Shown: positions 1 through 9,578 of the stretch, one piece after another
Numbering within the stretch: position 1 is the stretch's first letter
How the letters are laid out: each line of letters starts with the position of its first letter
NCBI GenBank assembly: GCA_013214705.1
Contig: JABSRZ010000005.1
Span: 248,001-312,000 of the forward strand
Length of the DNA stretch: 64,000 bases
Direction of reading: 5' to 3'
Origin: Hyphomicrobiales bacterium
GTDB lineage: Bacteria; Pseudomonadota; Alphaproteobacteria; Rhizobiales; OSC116
The notes under the pieces: generated by a model
What the model was told of the DNA's origin: nothing
What the model saw: the letters and a program-made list of their open reading frames with translations, nothing else
The model's database searches: none
Position numbers and translations under genes: made by a program

Positions 1-318
1 CAATTTAAAAAGATCGAGAAAACCAGCAAGGCCGTGAAAGCCAAAAGGCTCGAGAAAGCTAAAAAAGCCAAACAAGTCAAACTGGCCAAAAAAGCTAGGC
101 GGTTAGAGAAAGCTAAAAAAGCCAAACAAGCCAAACTGGCCAAAAAAGCCAGACGGTTAGAGAAAGCTAAAAAAGCCAAACAAGCCGAAATGGCCCGAAA
201 AGCCAAACGGCTGGAGAAAGCCAGAAAAGCCAAAATACTAGAGCGAGCCAAACGCCTAGCGATAGCTGAAAAAATTCGGCAAAAAAGAGAGATTAGAAAA
301 AACAAGCAAAACAACTAG
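1..318 (+). CDS. Lys/Ala-rich tandem-repeat protein, C-terminal part
   Basis: The reading frame is open from base 1 and ends at a TAG at 316-318. The first internal start is a GTG at 34, so the 5' end probably lies outside the window. The visible 105 residues are almost only Lys, Ala, Arg, Glu, Leu and Gln. They contain four copies of an 18-residue unit of the form K-A-[KR]-R-L-E-K-A-[KR]-K-A-K-x6, encoded by 54-bp DNA repeats at about 37-90, 91-144, 145-198 and 199-252. The composition suggests a long, very basic helix or a disordered tail, like histone-H1-like or nucleic-acid-binding tails. I do not recognise the family. No membrane segment or catalytic motif is visible. It could also be the tail of a larger enzyme whose body is upstream. 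Confidence 0.6.
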   Translation, partial: QFKKIEKTSKAVKAKRLEKAKKAKQVKLAKKARRLEKAKKAKQAKLAKKARRLEKAKKAKQAEMARKAKRLEKARKAKILERAKRLAIAEKIRQKREIRKNKQNN

Positions 319-331
319 TCATATAATTCTA

Positions 332-360
332 TAAGGTGATGATTAAATGTCATCACCTTA
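332..360 (+). terminator. Perfect 11-bp hairpin after the Lys-rich gene
   Basis: An 11-bp perfect inverted repeat (332-342 with 350-360) with a 7-nt loop lies 13 bases after the stop codon. There is no following T-run, so it is a weak or factor-assisted terminator candidate, or simply an mRNA 3' stabiliser. Confidence 0.4.
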
Positions 361-414
361 ATCTCACCATAATTAGATATTTAACTGTGGTAAAATAATG
401 CCGAAGGAATGTTA

Positions 415-1767
415 GTGACTTTCAACAATGCGCAAATTGCCTGCCACAGGTTTGGCCTTGGCGCCAGACCAGATGAAATTATGTTGGCCACCCAAATGGG
501 TGGTCAGCTTTTTTTACAATCGCAATTGGCACATTATCAAGTGCAACCTGAGCCCATCGCCAGCTTGCCAACTTCGGCAGAGCTTATGGCAGAGGCCGCA
601 ACAATCAAATTAAGTCTACGCCAAACCACCAACAAAAACGCCAAACAAAACATAAATAAAACCGCCCGCAAACAGGCGCAAGCGGTTTATTTGCAGGCCA
701 TAGACATACGCCACAAACTTGCCATTTCTAGCCAGCAGAGTTTTAATGAACGCTTGGTGTATTTTTGGCAGAACCATTTTGCCGTGTCGGCACAAAAACA
801 ATCAGTGCGGTTTTTGGCCGCAAGTTTCGAAAACGAAGCCATTCGCCAAAATGTCATGGGCCGGTTTGCCGACATGCTCATAGCCTCGACCCAACATCCA
901 GCTATGCAATTATATCTCGATAATTTTAGGTCCATCGGCCCCGACAGCAAACTGGGTAAAAAACAAAATAAGGGCCTGAATGAAAACCTAGCCCGCGAAA
1001 TTTTAGAATTACACACATTAGGTGTACAGGGCGGCTATGAGCAAAAAGACGTAATCGCATTTGCCAATATGCTCACTGGATGGGGAGTTGATTATCAAAC
1101 AGTCAGAGGCTTCAGATTCAACAAAAACGCTCATCAAGGCCAGCCTGCTGAGTTTTTGGGCAAAAATTACAGTCAAAAAGGCATGCGGCAAGCGTTGGCA
1201 GGCCTTAATCACTTAGCCGTTCATGCCAGCACTGCCAAACATATAGCCACCAAATTGGCTCAGCATTTTGCTGGCACTCATAACCAACAATTGACCAAGA
1301 GCTTAGTGGATGAACTGGAGACAAGTTTTAACCACACCCAAGGGCAGTTAAAGCCGCTTTATGAAATCCTCATCAACCACGGCGCTTGTTGGCAAGCAGC
1401 GCCATTGCGGTTTCGAACGCCTTACGAATGGATTATTGCCTTATTGCGCGCCGCCGGCAATGTAAAAATACCGGCAAATGCAATGCTAAACTTACTCAAA
1501 AATATGGGGCAACAAACCTATTTTGTGTCATCCCCTGCGGGATGGCCAGATGAAGACAATTATTGGAACAGCCCTGCGGCAATGATTCAAAAATGGCAAA
1601 ACTCCAAGCGATTCAGCCAAATTGTTAACAAAAATGTCACCCAATATGTCCAAAATATTCTCGGCGAAAATATCGACCAACATACATTATTAGCCATGCA
1701 AAAAGCCGGCAAAAAAAACACTCAATTGACCATGCTGTTTTTGTCCGAACAATTGCAATTCAGGTAA
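415..1767 (+). CDS. DUF1800 family protein
   Basis: Member of the DUF1800 family (PF08811), which usually lies beside a DUF1501 gene, as it does here. The biochemical role is not established. Family hallmarks visible are HRFGLGARP near the N-terminus, an FWxxHF segment around residue 120, and NENLAREILELHTLGV around residue 195. Length (about 450 aa) is typical. Start choice: GAAGGA at 403-408 sits directly against the ATG at 409 but 6 bases before the GTG at 415, so GTG 415 is preferred; ATG 409 would add two residues. The stop is 4 bases before the DUF1501 start, so the two genes are translationally linked. No clear signal peptide is seen. Confidence 0.85.
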   Translation: MTFNNAQIACHRFGLGARPDEIMLATQMGGQLFLQSQLAHYQVQPEPIASLPTSAELMAEAATIKLSLRQTTNKNAKQNINKTARKQAQAVYLQAIDIRHKLAISSQQSFNERLVYFWQNHFAVSAQKQSVRFLAASFENEAIRQNVMGRFADMLIASTQHPAMQLYLDNFRSIGPDSKLGKKQNKGLNENLAREILELHTLGVQGGYEQKDVIAFANMLTGWGVDYQTVRGFRFNKNAHQGQPAEFLGKNYSQKGMRQALAGLNHLAVHASTAKHIATKLAQHFAGTHNQQLTKSLVDELETSFNHTQGQLKPLYEILINHGACWQAAPLRFRTPYEWIIALLRAAGNVKIPANAMLNLLKNMGQQTYFVSSPAGWPDEDNYWNSPAAMIQKWQNSKRFSQIVNKNVTQYVQNILGENIDQHTLLAMQKAGKKNTQLTMLFLSEQLQFR

Positions 1768-1771
1768 AAAA

Positions 1772-2977
1772 ATGAAAAATTCAAAAACCCCCATTTCCAG
1801 ACGCCAAATATTAAAAGCCCTTTCGGCTTCGGGTGCAGCTTTGGTCGGCACTGGTTTGTTACATTCCAAACTAGCTTTGTCAGCCCAGTTAAAAATGGCC
1901 AAAACCAAATCTGATAATATATTAATCTGGATAATTTTGCGTGGCGCGTGGGATGGCTTAAATGTGGTTGTGCCCTATGGCGACCCTTATTATTACCAGC
2001 ACCGGCCAACTTTGGGCATAGAGGCCAATGAATTGCTTAAAATAGACGGCTTGTTCGGCTTTAACCCGGCGCTGAAGCAAATGCACCAAATGTATAAAGA
2101 TCGAGAACTATCTTTTGCCCACGCCATTGCTTCACCTTATCGCTCGCGTTCACATTTTGATGGCCAAAAAATACTCGAAAATGGCACCCAAAAGCCCAAT
2201 GAACCCAGTGGCTGGCTTAACCGCCTCATCGGCATCGACAAACATCATAAAGCCATCGCGATAGACCGGGTATTGCCACTTATTTTGCAGGGCGATGCCA
2301 TGACAGATAGCTGGTATCCCAACCGTTTAGACGAGCAACAATTTGAAACTGAGTTATTGCAAGAAATGCTGGCCAACAACCCAAGCCTTAGCAAAAGCTT
2401 CGCCCAAGCCATAAAAATTGAGAACATGACCAGCCAAATGGGAGCCGATAAAAATCAAGCAAAAAACATCAAAGCCCTGACCAAACAAGCCGCAAGATTC
2501 CTAAAGTCTGACGATGAAAACAGCCCCAATATTGTGGCTCTGGAATTAAGCGGATGGGACACCCATGCCGGTCAAGGCACGCTAAACGGTCGTTTGGCCA
2601 ATAATTTGAAAAGGCTCGAAACCGCAATTATCAGTTTAAAGCAAAATTTGGGTCAAAAATGGCAAAAAACCGTCATCATTGGCTGTAGTGAATTTGGCCG
2701 CACGGTTAAACAAAATGGCACTGGTGGCACCGACCATGGCACCGGTTCGGCTTTGCTTTTGGCCGGTGGGGCTATCAATGGTGGTCAGATTATAACCGAT
2801 TGGCCAAGCCTAAAGCCATCTTCATTATTCGAAGGGCGCGATTTGCAACCAACTATGGATGTCAGAAGTGTGTTTAAAACTATTTTGATTGAACATTTAG
2901 AGATTACCCAAAGCGATGCTGAGCAAATATTCCCCCAAAGCGCCGCGGCAAAACCGCTAGATAACATCATCAGCTGA
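1772..2977 (+). CDS. DUF1501 family exported protein
   Basis: DUF1501 protein (PF07394), related to the alkaline-phosphatase/sulfatase fold; substrate unknown. The N-terminus carries a twin-arginine type signal: SRRQILK around residues 8-14 followed by an Ala/Gly/Leu-rich stretch. Tat export of a folded, possibly metal-bound protein is therefore likely. Family motifs include LRGAWDGLNVVVPYGD near residue 52, ELSGWDTHAGQG around residue 260, and EFGRTVKQNGTGGTDHG around residue 308, where Asp and His would be metal ligands. It starts 4 bases after the DUF1800 stop. Such pairs are common in marine and environmental Gram-negatives; joint action at the cell surface is inference. Confidence 0.88.
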   Translation: MKNSKTPISRRQILKALSASGAALVGTGLLHSKLALSAQLKMAKTKSDNILIWIILRGAWDGLNVVVPYGDPYYYQHRPTLGIEANELLKIDGLFGFNPALKQMHQMYKDRELSFAHAIASPYRSRSHFDGQKILENGTQKPNEPSGWLNRLIGIDKHHKAIAIDRVLPLILQGDAMTDSWYPNRLDEQQFETELLQEMLANNPSLSKSFAQAIKIENMTSQMGADKNQAKNIKALTKQAARFLKSDDENSPNIVALELSGWDTHAGQGTLNGRLANNLKRLETAIISLKQNLGQKWQKTVIIGCSEFGRTVKQNGTGGTDHGTGSALLLAGGAINGGQIITDWPSLKPSSLFEGRDLQPTMDVRSVFKTILIEHLEITQSDAEQIFPQSAAAKPLDNIIS

Positions 2978-3008
2978 TGCCCATTTTTTTATGTGCCAAA
3001 AAGTGTTT

Positions 3009-3455
3009 TTATGCGCCAAATTTCTTGACTAAAAATTTAACCTCAACCTCACTTCCATCGCTTAATGTCAACACCACATGCACAAATTTGCCAACATTAA
3101 ATAGGTCATTGTCCAGTTTAAACATCATTAAATGGTAGCTGTGCGGGTTAAAACTTAAGCTTGATTTGGCTGGCAGATGGACAAATTCCTGTTTGCGCAT
3201 TTTCATAACGCCGTTGGTCATTTTGTGGCTATGCAATTCGACGGTTTTTGCGCCCACTGCCACGGCGGACACAATGTTTAAATCTTCATCAGAATCATTT
3301 ATTATTTCAAAAAACCCGCCAGCAACTTTGTTGGGTGCCACGCGTAACCAAGCATCAACCACACTCACCTGTTGACTTTTCACCTGTTCAGTGGCGCCAG
3401 CCGCACCAGAAAACGCGACAATTATCAGCCAGCTTATCAATAATAATTTTTTCAT
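3009..3455 (-). CDS. PCu(A)C family periplasmic copper chaperone
   Basis: Periplasmic copper chaperone of the PCu(A)C family (PF04314), which delivers copper to the CuA/CuB sites of cytochrome oxidase in other bacteria. A hydrophobic signal peptide (LLLISWLIIVAFSGAAGA) ends at an Ala-x-Ala type site. The Cu(I)-binding pattern of His and Met residues is present: ELHSH, then MKM about ten residues on, and YHLMMF about 25 residues later. Start choice: the ATG at 3455 has AAGGA (3465-3461) five bases upstream, whereas the longer ATG at 3461 overlaps that site. The gene converges on DUF1501. No oxidase or SCO gene is adjacent in this window, so its partner is unknown. Confidence 0.88.
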   Translation of the reverse strand: MKKLLLISWLIIVAFSGAAGATEQVKSQQVSVVDAWLRVAPNKVAGGFFEIINDSDEDLNIVSAVAVGAKTVELHSHKMTNGVMKMRKQEFVHLPAKSSLSFNPHSYHLMMFKLDNDLFNVGKFVHVVLTLSDGSEVEVKFLVKKFGA

Positions 3456-4283
3456 CTTCATCCTTAGCCGTTTGGGGCTCAATAGTTAATCACCAGTTTA
3501 AACTCTAGTTCAAACAGCAGCATTGCACGAATTCAATCAATGCCTTTATACGGGTTTTTGCCCGTTTGTAAATGTGCTAAAATGCCGCGCCCGCGCATCC
3601 GTATTAACCCACCGGCTATAATTAATTAGCGCATATCTTCAACCACATCATAACCGTCAGATGTCGCGAATTGGATATCCTAATTGCTAGCGACTAGGCG
3701 GTTATATTCGGTCATCGCGCTTTTGATATAATTGCAATATTCGATAAATGTCATATTAGTTTGGGGGCTGTTAAAAACAAAAGACGGCGCTATTGAGTCA
3801 GAAATTGTTAGCAATTCCGTCGAGTGCATATTTAGTAGAAAATATTTACCAAATCAATATTTGACTCCACACCACCTCAAGTTACTTTTATTATACTTTA
3901 GTCTAAAGATTATCGCCGATTTTCAAACTTGTTAACTTTTAATATACAGCAATTTGCAGCTTTATAAACCACTAATACTTATATTAGTTAATATCTATGA
4001 AGCAAAATAAGAAATTTAACTTGACTAAATTAACGGTATTATTAAAAATTCAAATGCTGTATTTCACCTAACTTATTCTTATTTTAGAACCGCAAGAATC
4101 AACAGTGTTTAACCCATACAACCCAAATAATTGATAATTTAACCGCATCAATATTTAATTGAAAAACGAATAAGCTTATAATTTCAACCAACTACGCTTG
4201 TATTCCAAACTGCTGCTACAATCTAAGCATTTATTAACCTTATTTGCCTAGTTTGTAGCAGGATCACACAATCGGGGAACATC
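3456..4283. other. Intergenic region with no supported gene
   Basis: About 830 AT-rich bases separate the copper-chaperone start from the chemoreceptor. It must hold both divergent promoters, but I cannot place -35/-10 boxes with confidence. A short hairpin (ACGGG/CCCGT, about 3550-3565) is visible. The longest open frames (for example 3732-3935) have no ribosome-binding site and no recognisable sequence. Confidence 0.4.
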
Positions 4284-6704
4284 ATGTTAAAGAATTTTAC
4301 CATCAAAATTTATAGTTTCATCATCATCGGCTTCATAGCTTTAACCGGTGTTGTATTTTTTGGTAGCTCGGCTTTAGTCACCTATAAAGTTTTCAACGCC
4401 GAAGAAAAATGGAATACATATTACACCAATAGCGCCAATAGAGTTTTGGCCTTAAACGCTTTAAACGAAAATATCGGTTATGGCGGCATGATCCAATATT
4501 TCAAAACTTATATGTTGCGTAAAGAATCAAAATATATTGCCCTGTTTCAAGGCTCTATAGGCAGTGCCAATGCGGCATTAAACCAATATGAACGTTCCGG
4601 CATTACCGAACAAGAGTTAGCATTACTTACCGAAGTGCGTACAATTGTTCGTCAATATTCGCAAAAATTCAACATCGCCGCCGCGTTTGTAAAAATGTCA
4701 AAAGCCGCAACAGAAATTGATGCGATTGCCAAAGTCGATGATCCAGTGGCAGTTAATGCCATTGCCAAATTGCAAGAAATATCTTGGGCGTTAAGCCACA
4801 CTGATGGCGCCACAACCCGCTTAGAATTATTGGCTCAAATGCGCCAAACAATGGGTTTTGGCGGGGCCATTCATAATTTTAAAGACTATCTCATTCGCCA
4901 AGAAAACAAATATGCCACCGCGACCGAAACCAGCTTGGTAAAAATGACCGAATATATAGACAAATACAAACAATTCAACTTAACTGAAGTCGAATTAAAA
5001 TCTATCGATACGGTCGAGAAAACAGTGGCAAAATATGTCGACAAATTGGCACGAGCGCACAATTTAGTGGCCGAAAATACCTTGCCAGAATCTGCCGAAG
5101 GCCAATTATTGGTAGATGACGAAGCGGCCCTAATGGCATTTAACAACCTAGCCATCGAAATTGCCAGCATCAACAGCCAAGATGTTTTGCAATTAAACAG
5201 CAATCTGGCCGAAGCAAAATTATATGCCGCTTTAATCATCGTCATTGCGGTGGTTTCATCCATCATGTTAATTGGCATTATTGGTTTCATTATGCTGCGC
5301 AAAATTATTTTTCCGCTAAATAGATTACGCCAAAGCATGAAATCACTTTCTGAGGACCAGTTAGATGTAGAGGTATTTGGTGCCGATCGAAATGACGAAA
5401 TTGGCCTTATGTCTCAAACCGTGCAAGTGTTTAAAGACAATGCCTTAAAAATTAAAAAATTCGAAGCCGAAAAAGTCGTTCAAGACATTTTGCATAAAAC
5501 CGATCAAGAGGTTGCTAACCTTAAACAGCTAGCATCGACCATGATTAGTGTAAATGACAGTTCGCAAAACCTAAAAATGTTAGATGAATTGTCGGGCAAA
5601 GTTTCAGCCAATGGCCAATTAATCGCCACGGCAGCGCAAGAACTTGTGTCTGGTATAGATGAAATCTCAACCAATAGCGAGGGCGCATCTGCTGATGCCC
5701 AAGAAACCGATAGAACCGTAACCCAGGGCCAAGCCACAGTGTTAATTGTCGATAAAGCCATCGAGGAAATATCTCAAACGGTTGAAAATTCTGTCTCCAG
5801 TTTAGATGAATTGACCAAAGCCTCAGACGAGATTAGCCAAATTATTGGCGTCATTGAAGGCATTTCAGAACAAACCAATCTACTGGCTCTAAACGCCACA
5901 ATTGAAGCGGCGCGCGCCGGCGAAGCTGGCAAAGGTTTCGCGGTTGTGGCATCAGAGGTAAAGAGCTTAGCCCAACAAACCAGCAAAGCCACCGAAGATA
6001 TTTCTCAACGCATCAGCGCCTTACAATCGGGCATGGCCAATATTTCGCAAACATTAGATACATCTCGCCAAGCGGTAGAAGGTGGCCGCACCTCGATCAC
6101 CGAAACCTCAGAAACCATGGAACAAGCCGTTACCCAAGTTTCAAATGTGATGAACCGGATGCAAGAAATCACCAATATTTTGAGTGCGCAAAAAATAGCC
6201 TCAGAAGAAATTGCCAAAAACATCAACTCGGTTGCCGACATGGCCGGCCAGAGCAAAGAAGAAGTGTTGAATGTCTCGCATTCTATCATTAAATCTAACG
6301 AAAACATTCTCAATAGTGCGCACGAATGGTTCACTGGCGAAAACGTGCAATCAATTTGTGAAATGTCAAAACTCGACCATATAATATTCAAAAAGAAAGT
6401 TATGGATTGCGTCATGGGCATTGGCGATATGGATGAACATAATTACAAGTCTTTCAACCATAAACGTTTCATCAAATGGCAAGAAAGCAATGATGACAAA
6501 CAACTTACAAAACTAGCCGATTTTGCCACCCTCAAAACTTTACAAAACAGCATTGAAGACGCCGCTGGCACAGCCATCCGAGCCTATAAAAACAACGATG
6601 ACAAAGCCATACGAGAAGGCCTAGAAGCTTTGCAAACCCATGGCCAATCGCTCATTGAGACTTTAAATGAACTGTCAGTTACCATCGAACAACAGGCCGC
6701 TTAA
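4284..6704 (+). CDS. Methyl-accepting chemotaxis protein with duplicated sensor module and CZB-like tail
   Basis: Transmembrane chemoreceptor of 806 residues. TM1 is about residues 9-33 and TM2 about 312-335. Between them is a roughly 280-residue periplasmic region with two related helical modules (about 55-137 and 179-262). Each carries the signature G-[YF]-G-G-x-I-x-x-F-K-x-Y-x-[LI]-R. A HAMP domain (about 336-390) leads to the MCP signalling domain, whose hairpin tip [20 protein letters not shown] lies near residue 533. The last 120 residues resemble the CZB zinc-binding domain: LDHIIFK with His699 is kept, but the usual Cys motif reads KRFIKW and the later His cluster is absent. The gene stands alone, with GGGGAA ahead of the start and a strong terminator after it. 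No che genes are nearby, so the ligand is unknown. Confidence 0.95.
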   Translation: MLKNFTIKIYSFIIIGFIALTGVVFFGSSALVTYKVFNAEEKWNTYYTNSANRVLALNALNENIGYGGMIQYFKTYMLRKESKYIALFQGSIGSANAALNQYERSGITEQELALLTEVRTIVRQYSQKFNIAAAFVKMSKAATEIDAIAKVDDPVAVNAIAKLQEISWALSHTDGATTRLELLAQMRQTMGFGGAIHNFKDYLIRQENKYATATETSLVKMTEYIDKYKQFNLTEVELKSIDTVEKTVAKYVDKLARAHNLVAENTLPESAEGQLLVDDEAALMAFNNLAIEIASINSQDVLQLNSNLAEAKLYAALIIVIAVVSSIMLIGIIGFIMLRKIIFPLNRLRQSMKSLSEDQLDVEVFGADRNDEIGLMSQTVQVFKDNALKIKKFEAEKVVQDILHKTDQEVANLKQLASTMISVNDSSQNLKMLDELSGKVSANGQLIATAAQELVSGIDEISTNSEGASADAQETDRTVTQGQATVLIVDKAIEEISQTVENSVSSLDELTKASDEISQIIGVIEGISEQTNLLALNATIEAARAGEAGKGFAVVASEVKSLAQQTSKATEDISQRISALQSGMANISQTLDTSRQAVEGGRTSITETSETMEQAVTQVSNVMNRMQEITNILSAQKIASEEIAKNINSVADMAGQSKEEVLNVSHSIIKSNENILNSAHEWFTGENVQSICEMSKLDHIIFKKKVMDCVMGIGDMDEHNYKSFNHKRFIKWQESNDDKQLTKLADFATLKTLQNSIEDAAGTAIRAYKNNDDKAIREGLEALQTHGQSLIETLNELSVTIEQQAA

Positions 6705-6735
6705 TTCGGTAATTTGAAGTCAAATCATAGCCAAC

Positions 6736-6765
6736 AGCACCCACATTTTTGTGGGTGCTTTTTTG
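6736..6765 (+). terminator. Rho-independent terminator of the chemoreceptor gene
   Basis: A 9-10 bp stem (6736-6744 with 6751-6759) with a T-rich loop is followed by six T residues. It starts 31 bases after the stop codon. This is a textbook intrinsic terminator. Confidence 0.9.
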
Positions 6766-6860
6766 TACGGGGTTAAATCTAAGCCAAAAACTTGATAAAA
6801 ATCTTCGACAATATTGCCAAATTCACTTAAACTGCCCCCAACAATTCAGATGGATATTTT

Positions 6861-7520
6861 ATGATCATTGCAATCGACGGCCCTGAGGCTTCCGGCAAAG
6901 GCACAGTGGCCAAATTAATAGCTAAAAAATACAATTTGCGACACTTAGATTCTGGCTTGCTTTACCGCTTAACCGGTGTGCCGTTGATTGGCCAAAAATT
7001 TAACAATAATGCCGAATTTGAAGCCCAAGCCATCAAAGCTGCTGGCCAAATTAACGCCGCCCAATTAGACAGCCCGCCCGAAATTGCCAGAACCATGCAA
7101 GGCGGGGTGATGGCCTCTAAAGTGGCAGTTATCCCCCAAGTGCGAGACATATTAACAGCCATACAAAAGAATATTGCCAAACAAAAACCTGGTGCTGTCA
7201 TTGACGGGCGTGACATCGGCACGGTTGTGTTTCCCAATGCCGAGCTTAAATTTTGGGTTACTGCTAGTATAGAATCGCGTGCAAGCCGCCGTTTTGCTGA
7301 GTATCAGGCCAAAGGCCGCAGCGATAGCTTGGCCGCTGTTAGCCAAGCCATAGCCGAGCGCGACCATAGAGACAGCAGCAGAGCCGCATCCCCCATGGTA
7401 CGAGCCCAAGATGCGCACTTGATTGAAACCTCAAAACTGTCTATAGAAGGCGTTGTTGAAGCATTATCTGTTTTTATAGACGCTAAACTTGCCGATTTAA
7501 AAGGCTCAAGTCAAAACTGA
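6861..7520 (+). CDS. cmk: (d)CMP kinase
   Basis: Cytidylate kinase, phosphorylating CMP/dCMP with ATP in pyrimidine nucleotide salvage in the cytoplasm. The P-loop GPEASGKGTVAK is at residues 7-18, followed by HLDSGLLYR, and the nucleotide-binding motif DGRDIGTVVFPNAELKFWV lies around residue 115. The Arg-rich lid segment (ERDHRDSSRAASP) is near residue 170. Length (219 aa) is usual. It lies 123 bases upstream of rpsA, the common proteobacterial arrangement. In many alphaproteobacteria aroA precedes cmk; here the preceding gene is a chemoreceptor with its own terminator, so the block has been rearranged on that side. Confidence 0.95.
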   Translation: MIIAIDGPEASGKGTVAKLIAKKYNLRHLDSGLLYRLTGVPLIGQKFNNNAEFEAQAIKAAGQINAAQLDSPPEIARTMQGGVMASKVAVIPQVRDILTAIQKNIAKQKPGAVIDGRDIGTVVFPNAELKFWVTASIESRASRRFAEYQAKGRSDSLAAVSQAIAERDHRDSSRAASPMVRAQDAHLIETSKLSIEGVVEALSVFIDAKLADLKGSSQN

Positions 7521-7643
7521 TAAATTCAACATTTGCGCTTCATGATAAGGGCAAATATTTAAACGCAGTGGTTTGCATGTGCAGGCCGCCTAAGACCAGT
7601 TGGGAAACAATTGGCCAACCCTATATATACCGGAGACATTTGA
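7521..7643 (+). promoter_or_regulatory. rpsA leader with possible structured RNA
   Basis: The 123-bp leader before rpsA contains a 7-bp stem with one G-U pair (7595-7601 with 7607-7613) closing a GGAAA loop, and an overlapping TTGGCCAA palindrome at 7610-7617. The ribosome-binding site CGGAGA follows, close to the rpsA ATG. Ribosomal protein S1 represses its own mRNA in gammaproteobacteria; a similar role here is inference. Confidence 0.35.
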
Positions 7644-9341
7644 ATGTCAGAATCCCTAAATCCAAGCATGGATGACTTTGAACTTTTATTGAATGAGTCA
7701 CTTGCGGATACCAGCCTAGATGAAGGCTCTGTAGTTACAGGAACAGTCATCGCCATCGAAAACGACTTAGCCATTATAGATGTTGGCTTAAAAACTGAAG
7801 GTCGCATACCTTTAAAAGAATTCCAAGTTGCAGGCGAAGAGAACAATCTTAGCGTTGGCGACAAAGTTGAAGTTTACCTTGAACGTGTTGAAAACGCTAT
7901 GGGCGAAGCTATGCTTAGCCGCGAAAAAGCCCGCCGCGAAGAAAGCTGGATTCGTCTTGAAAAAGCTTCTGAAGCTGGCGAAAAAGTTACCGGCGTAATC
8001 TTTGGCCGTGTTAAAGGTGGTTTCACTGTGGATCTAGATGGCGCCATCGCCTTCTTGCCTGGTTCACAAGTTGACATTCGCCCAATTCGCGACATCACAC
8101 CGTTGATGAATATTTCTCAACCATTCCAAGTGCTAAAAATGGACAAACGCCGTGGCAACATTGTTGTATCACGTCGCTCTATTTTAGAAGAAGCCCGTGC
8201 CGAACAACGTGCTGACATTGTTGCCAACCTTGCTGAAGGCCAACAAATGGAAGGCATCGTTAAAAACATCACCGATTATGGCGCATTTGTTGATCTTGGC
8301 GGTATTGATGGTCTATTGCATGTCACTGACATCGCATGGAAACGCATCAACCATCCATCAGAAGTGTTAACGGTTGGCGAATCGGTTCAAGTTCAAATCG
8401 TTAAAATCAACCCTGATACACAGCGCATTAGCTTGGGCATGAAACAATTGCAATCTGATCCTTGGACAGAAGTTGAAGAAAAATTCCCAATTGGTGCTCG
8501 CTTTACTGGTACAGTTACCAACATTACCGATTATGGTGCATTTGTAGAATTGAATGATGGCATTGAAGGCCTAGTTCATGTATCTGAAATGAGCTGGACT
8601 AAGAAAAACATCCACCCGGGTAAAATTGTGGCAACTAGCCAACAAGTTGAAGTTATGGTGCTTGAGGTTGATCCTTCAAAACGCCGCATTTCACTTGGTC
8701 TAAAACAATGCCTAGACAACCCATGGCTTAAATTTGCAGAAACCTATGCTACAGGTACTGAAATTGAAGGTGAAGTTAAAAACATCACTGAATTTGGCCT
8801 ATTCATCGGCCTAGATGGTGATGTAGACGGTATGGTGCATTTGTCAGACCTAGATTGGAACATTTCAGGCGACGAAGCGATCAAAACCTTCAACAAAGGT
8901 CAAAGCGTTAAAGCTGTGGTCATCGATGTTGATACCGATAAAGAACGCATCAGCCTTGGCATTAAACAATTGGGTCAAGACCCAATGACAGGCGCTGCTG
9001 GCTCTGGCCTTAAACGTGGTGCTGTAGTCACTTGTGAAGTTGTTGGCATATCAGACGATGGTGGCCTAGAAGTTAAAGTTGGTGATACCGGCCTAACGAC
9101 TACAATCCGCCGCAATGACCTATCTCGCGATCGTGATAACCAACGTGCAGACAACTTTAAAGTTGGCCAAACTTTGGATGCCCGCATCACTCAATTCGAT
9201 GCCCGCTCACGCCGCGTTTCAGTGTCTATCAAAGCACTAGAAATTGCTGAAGAGAAAGAAGCCGTGGCTCAATATGGCTCTAGCGATTCAGGTGCATCTC
9301 TTGGTGACATTCTGGGCGCTGCGCTTAATAAGCAAGACTAG
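7644..9341 (+). CDS. rpsA: 30S ribosomal protein S1
   Basis: Ribosomal protein S1, which binds mRNA on the small subunit and helps start translation of leaders with weak Shine-Dalgarno sites. The 565 residues hold six S1 (OB-fold) repeats. The best conserved start at GxVxNITDYGAFVDLGG near residue 200, GTVTNITDYGAFVELNDG near 287 and GEVKNITEFGLFIGLDG near 374; each ends with a RISLGxKQ segment. The first two, more divergent, repeats are the ribosome-binding part in the family. Codon choice looks biased relative to neighbours, as expected for a highly expressed gene. A GGAGA site precedes the ATG and a strong terminator follows. Confidence 0.97.
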   Translation: MSESLNPSMDDFELLLNESLADTSLDEGSVVTGTVIAIENDLAIIDVGLKTEGRIPLKEFQVAGEENNLSVGDKVEVYLERVENAMGEAMLSREKARREESWIRLEKASEAGEKVTGVIFGRVKGGFTVDLDGAIAFLPGSQVDIRPIRDITPLMNISQPFQVLKMDKRRGNIVVSRRSILEEARAEQRADIVANLAEGQQMEGIVKNITDYGAFVDLGGIDGLLHVTDIAWKRINHPSEVLTVGESVQVQIVKINPDTQRISLGMKQLQSDPWTEVEEKFPIGARFTGTVTNITDYGAFVELNDGIEGLVHVSEMSWTKKNIHPGKIVATSQQVEVMVLEVDPSKRRISLGLKQCLDNPWLKFAETYATGTEIEGEVKNITEFGLFIGLDGDVDGMVHLSDLDWNISGDEAIKTFNKGQSVKAVVIDVDTDKERISLGIKQLGQDPMTGAAGSGLKRGAVVTCEVVGISDDGGLEVKVGDTGLTTTIRRNDLSRDRDNQRADNFKVGQTLDARITQFDARSRRVSVSIKALEIAEEKEAVAQYGSSDSGASLGDILGAALNKQD

Positions 9342-9368
9342 TTGATCTAAAATATCTTATGATCCGAA

Positions 9369-9396
9369 GGGGCGAACTTTTGTTCGCTCCTTTTTT
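9369..9396 (+). terminator. Rho-independent terminator of rpsA
   Basis: A 9-bp stem with one G-U pair (9369-9377 with 9382-9390), a TTTT loop and six T residues lie 28 bases after the rpsA stop. Confidence 0.9.
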
Positions 9397-9410
9397 GCGT
9401 TTTTCGCCCA

Positions 9411-9433
9411 GCATATATACGTCGCATATATGC
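9411..9433. promoter_or_regulatory. Inverted repeat upstream of the MFS exporter
   Basis: GCATATAT (9411-9418) and ATATATGC (9426-9433) form a perfect 8-bp inverted repeat with a 7-base spacer. It lies between the rpsA terminator and the exporter gene. It may be an operator, but no adjacent regulator gene supports this. Confidence 0.25.
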
Positions 9434-9578
9434 CGTTTGTTTGGCTTGGAAATTCATAACCCACAATTCACACCCATCAATTATATTGATATTATCGTTA
9501 CACTTATTTTCTTTTCATTATCCTTCATTCATGTAAACTGCGCCAACAAACACATTTTCTAATATAGTGAATCTCCGC

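Noticed and set aside
37-252. CRISPR array
   Set aside because: The 54-bp units are contiguous, in frame and encode a Lys-rich protein; there are no spacers.
3732-3935. 67-codon frame before the chemoreceptor
   Set aside because: No ribosome site and no family resemblance in an AT-rich spacer.
9359-9562. 67-codon frame after rpsA
   Set aside because: It overlaps the strong rpsA terminator, has no ribosome site and resembles nothing known.
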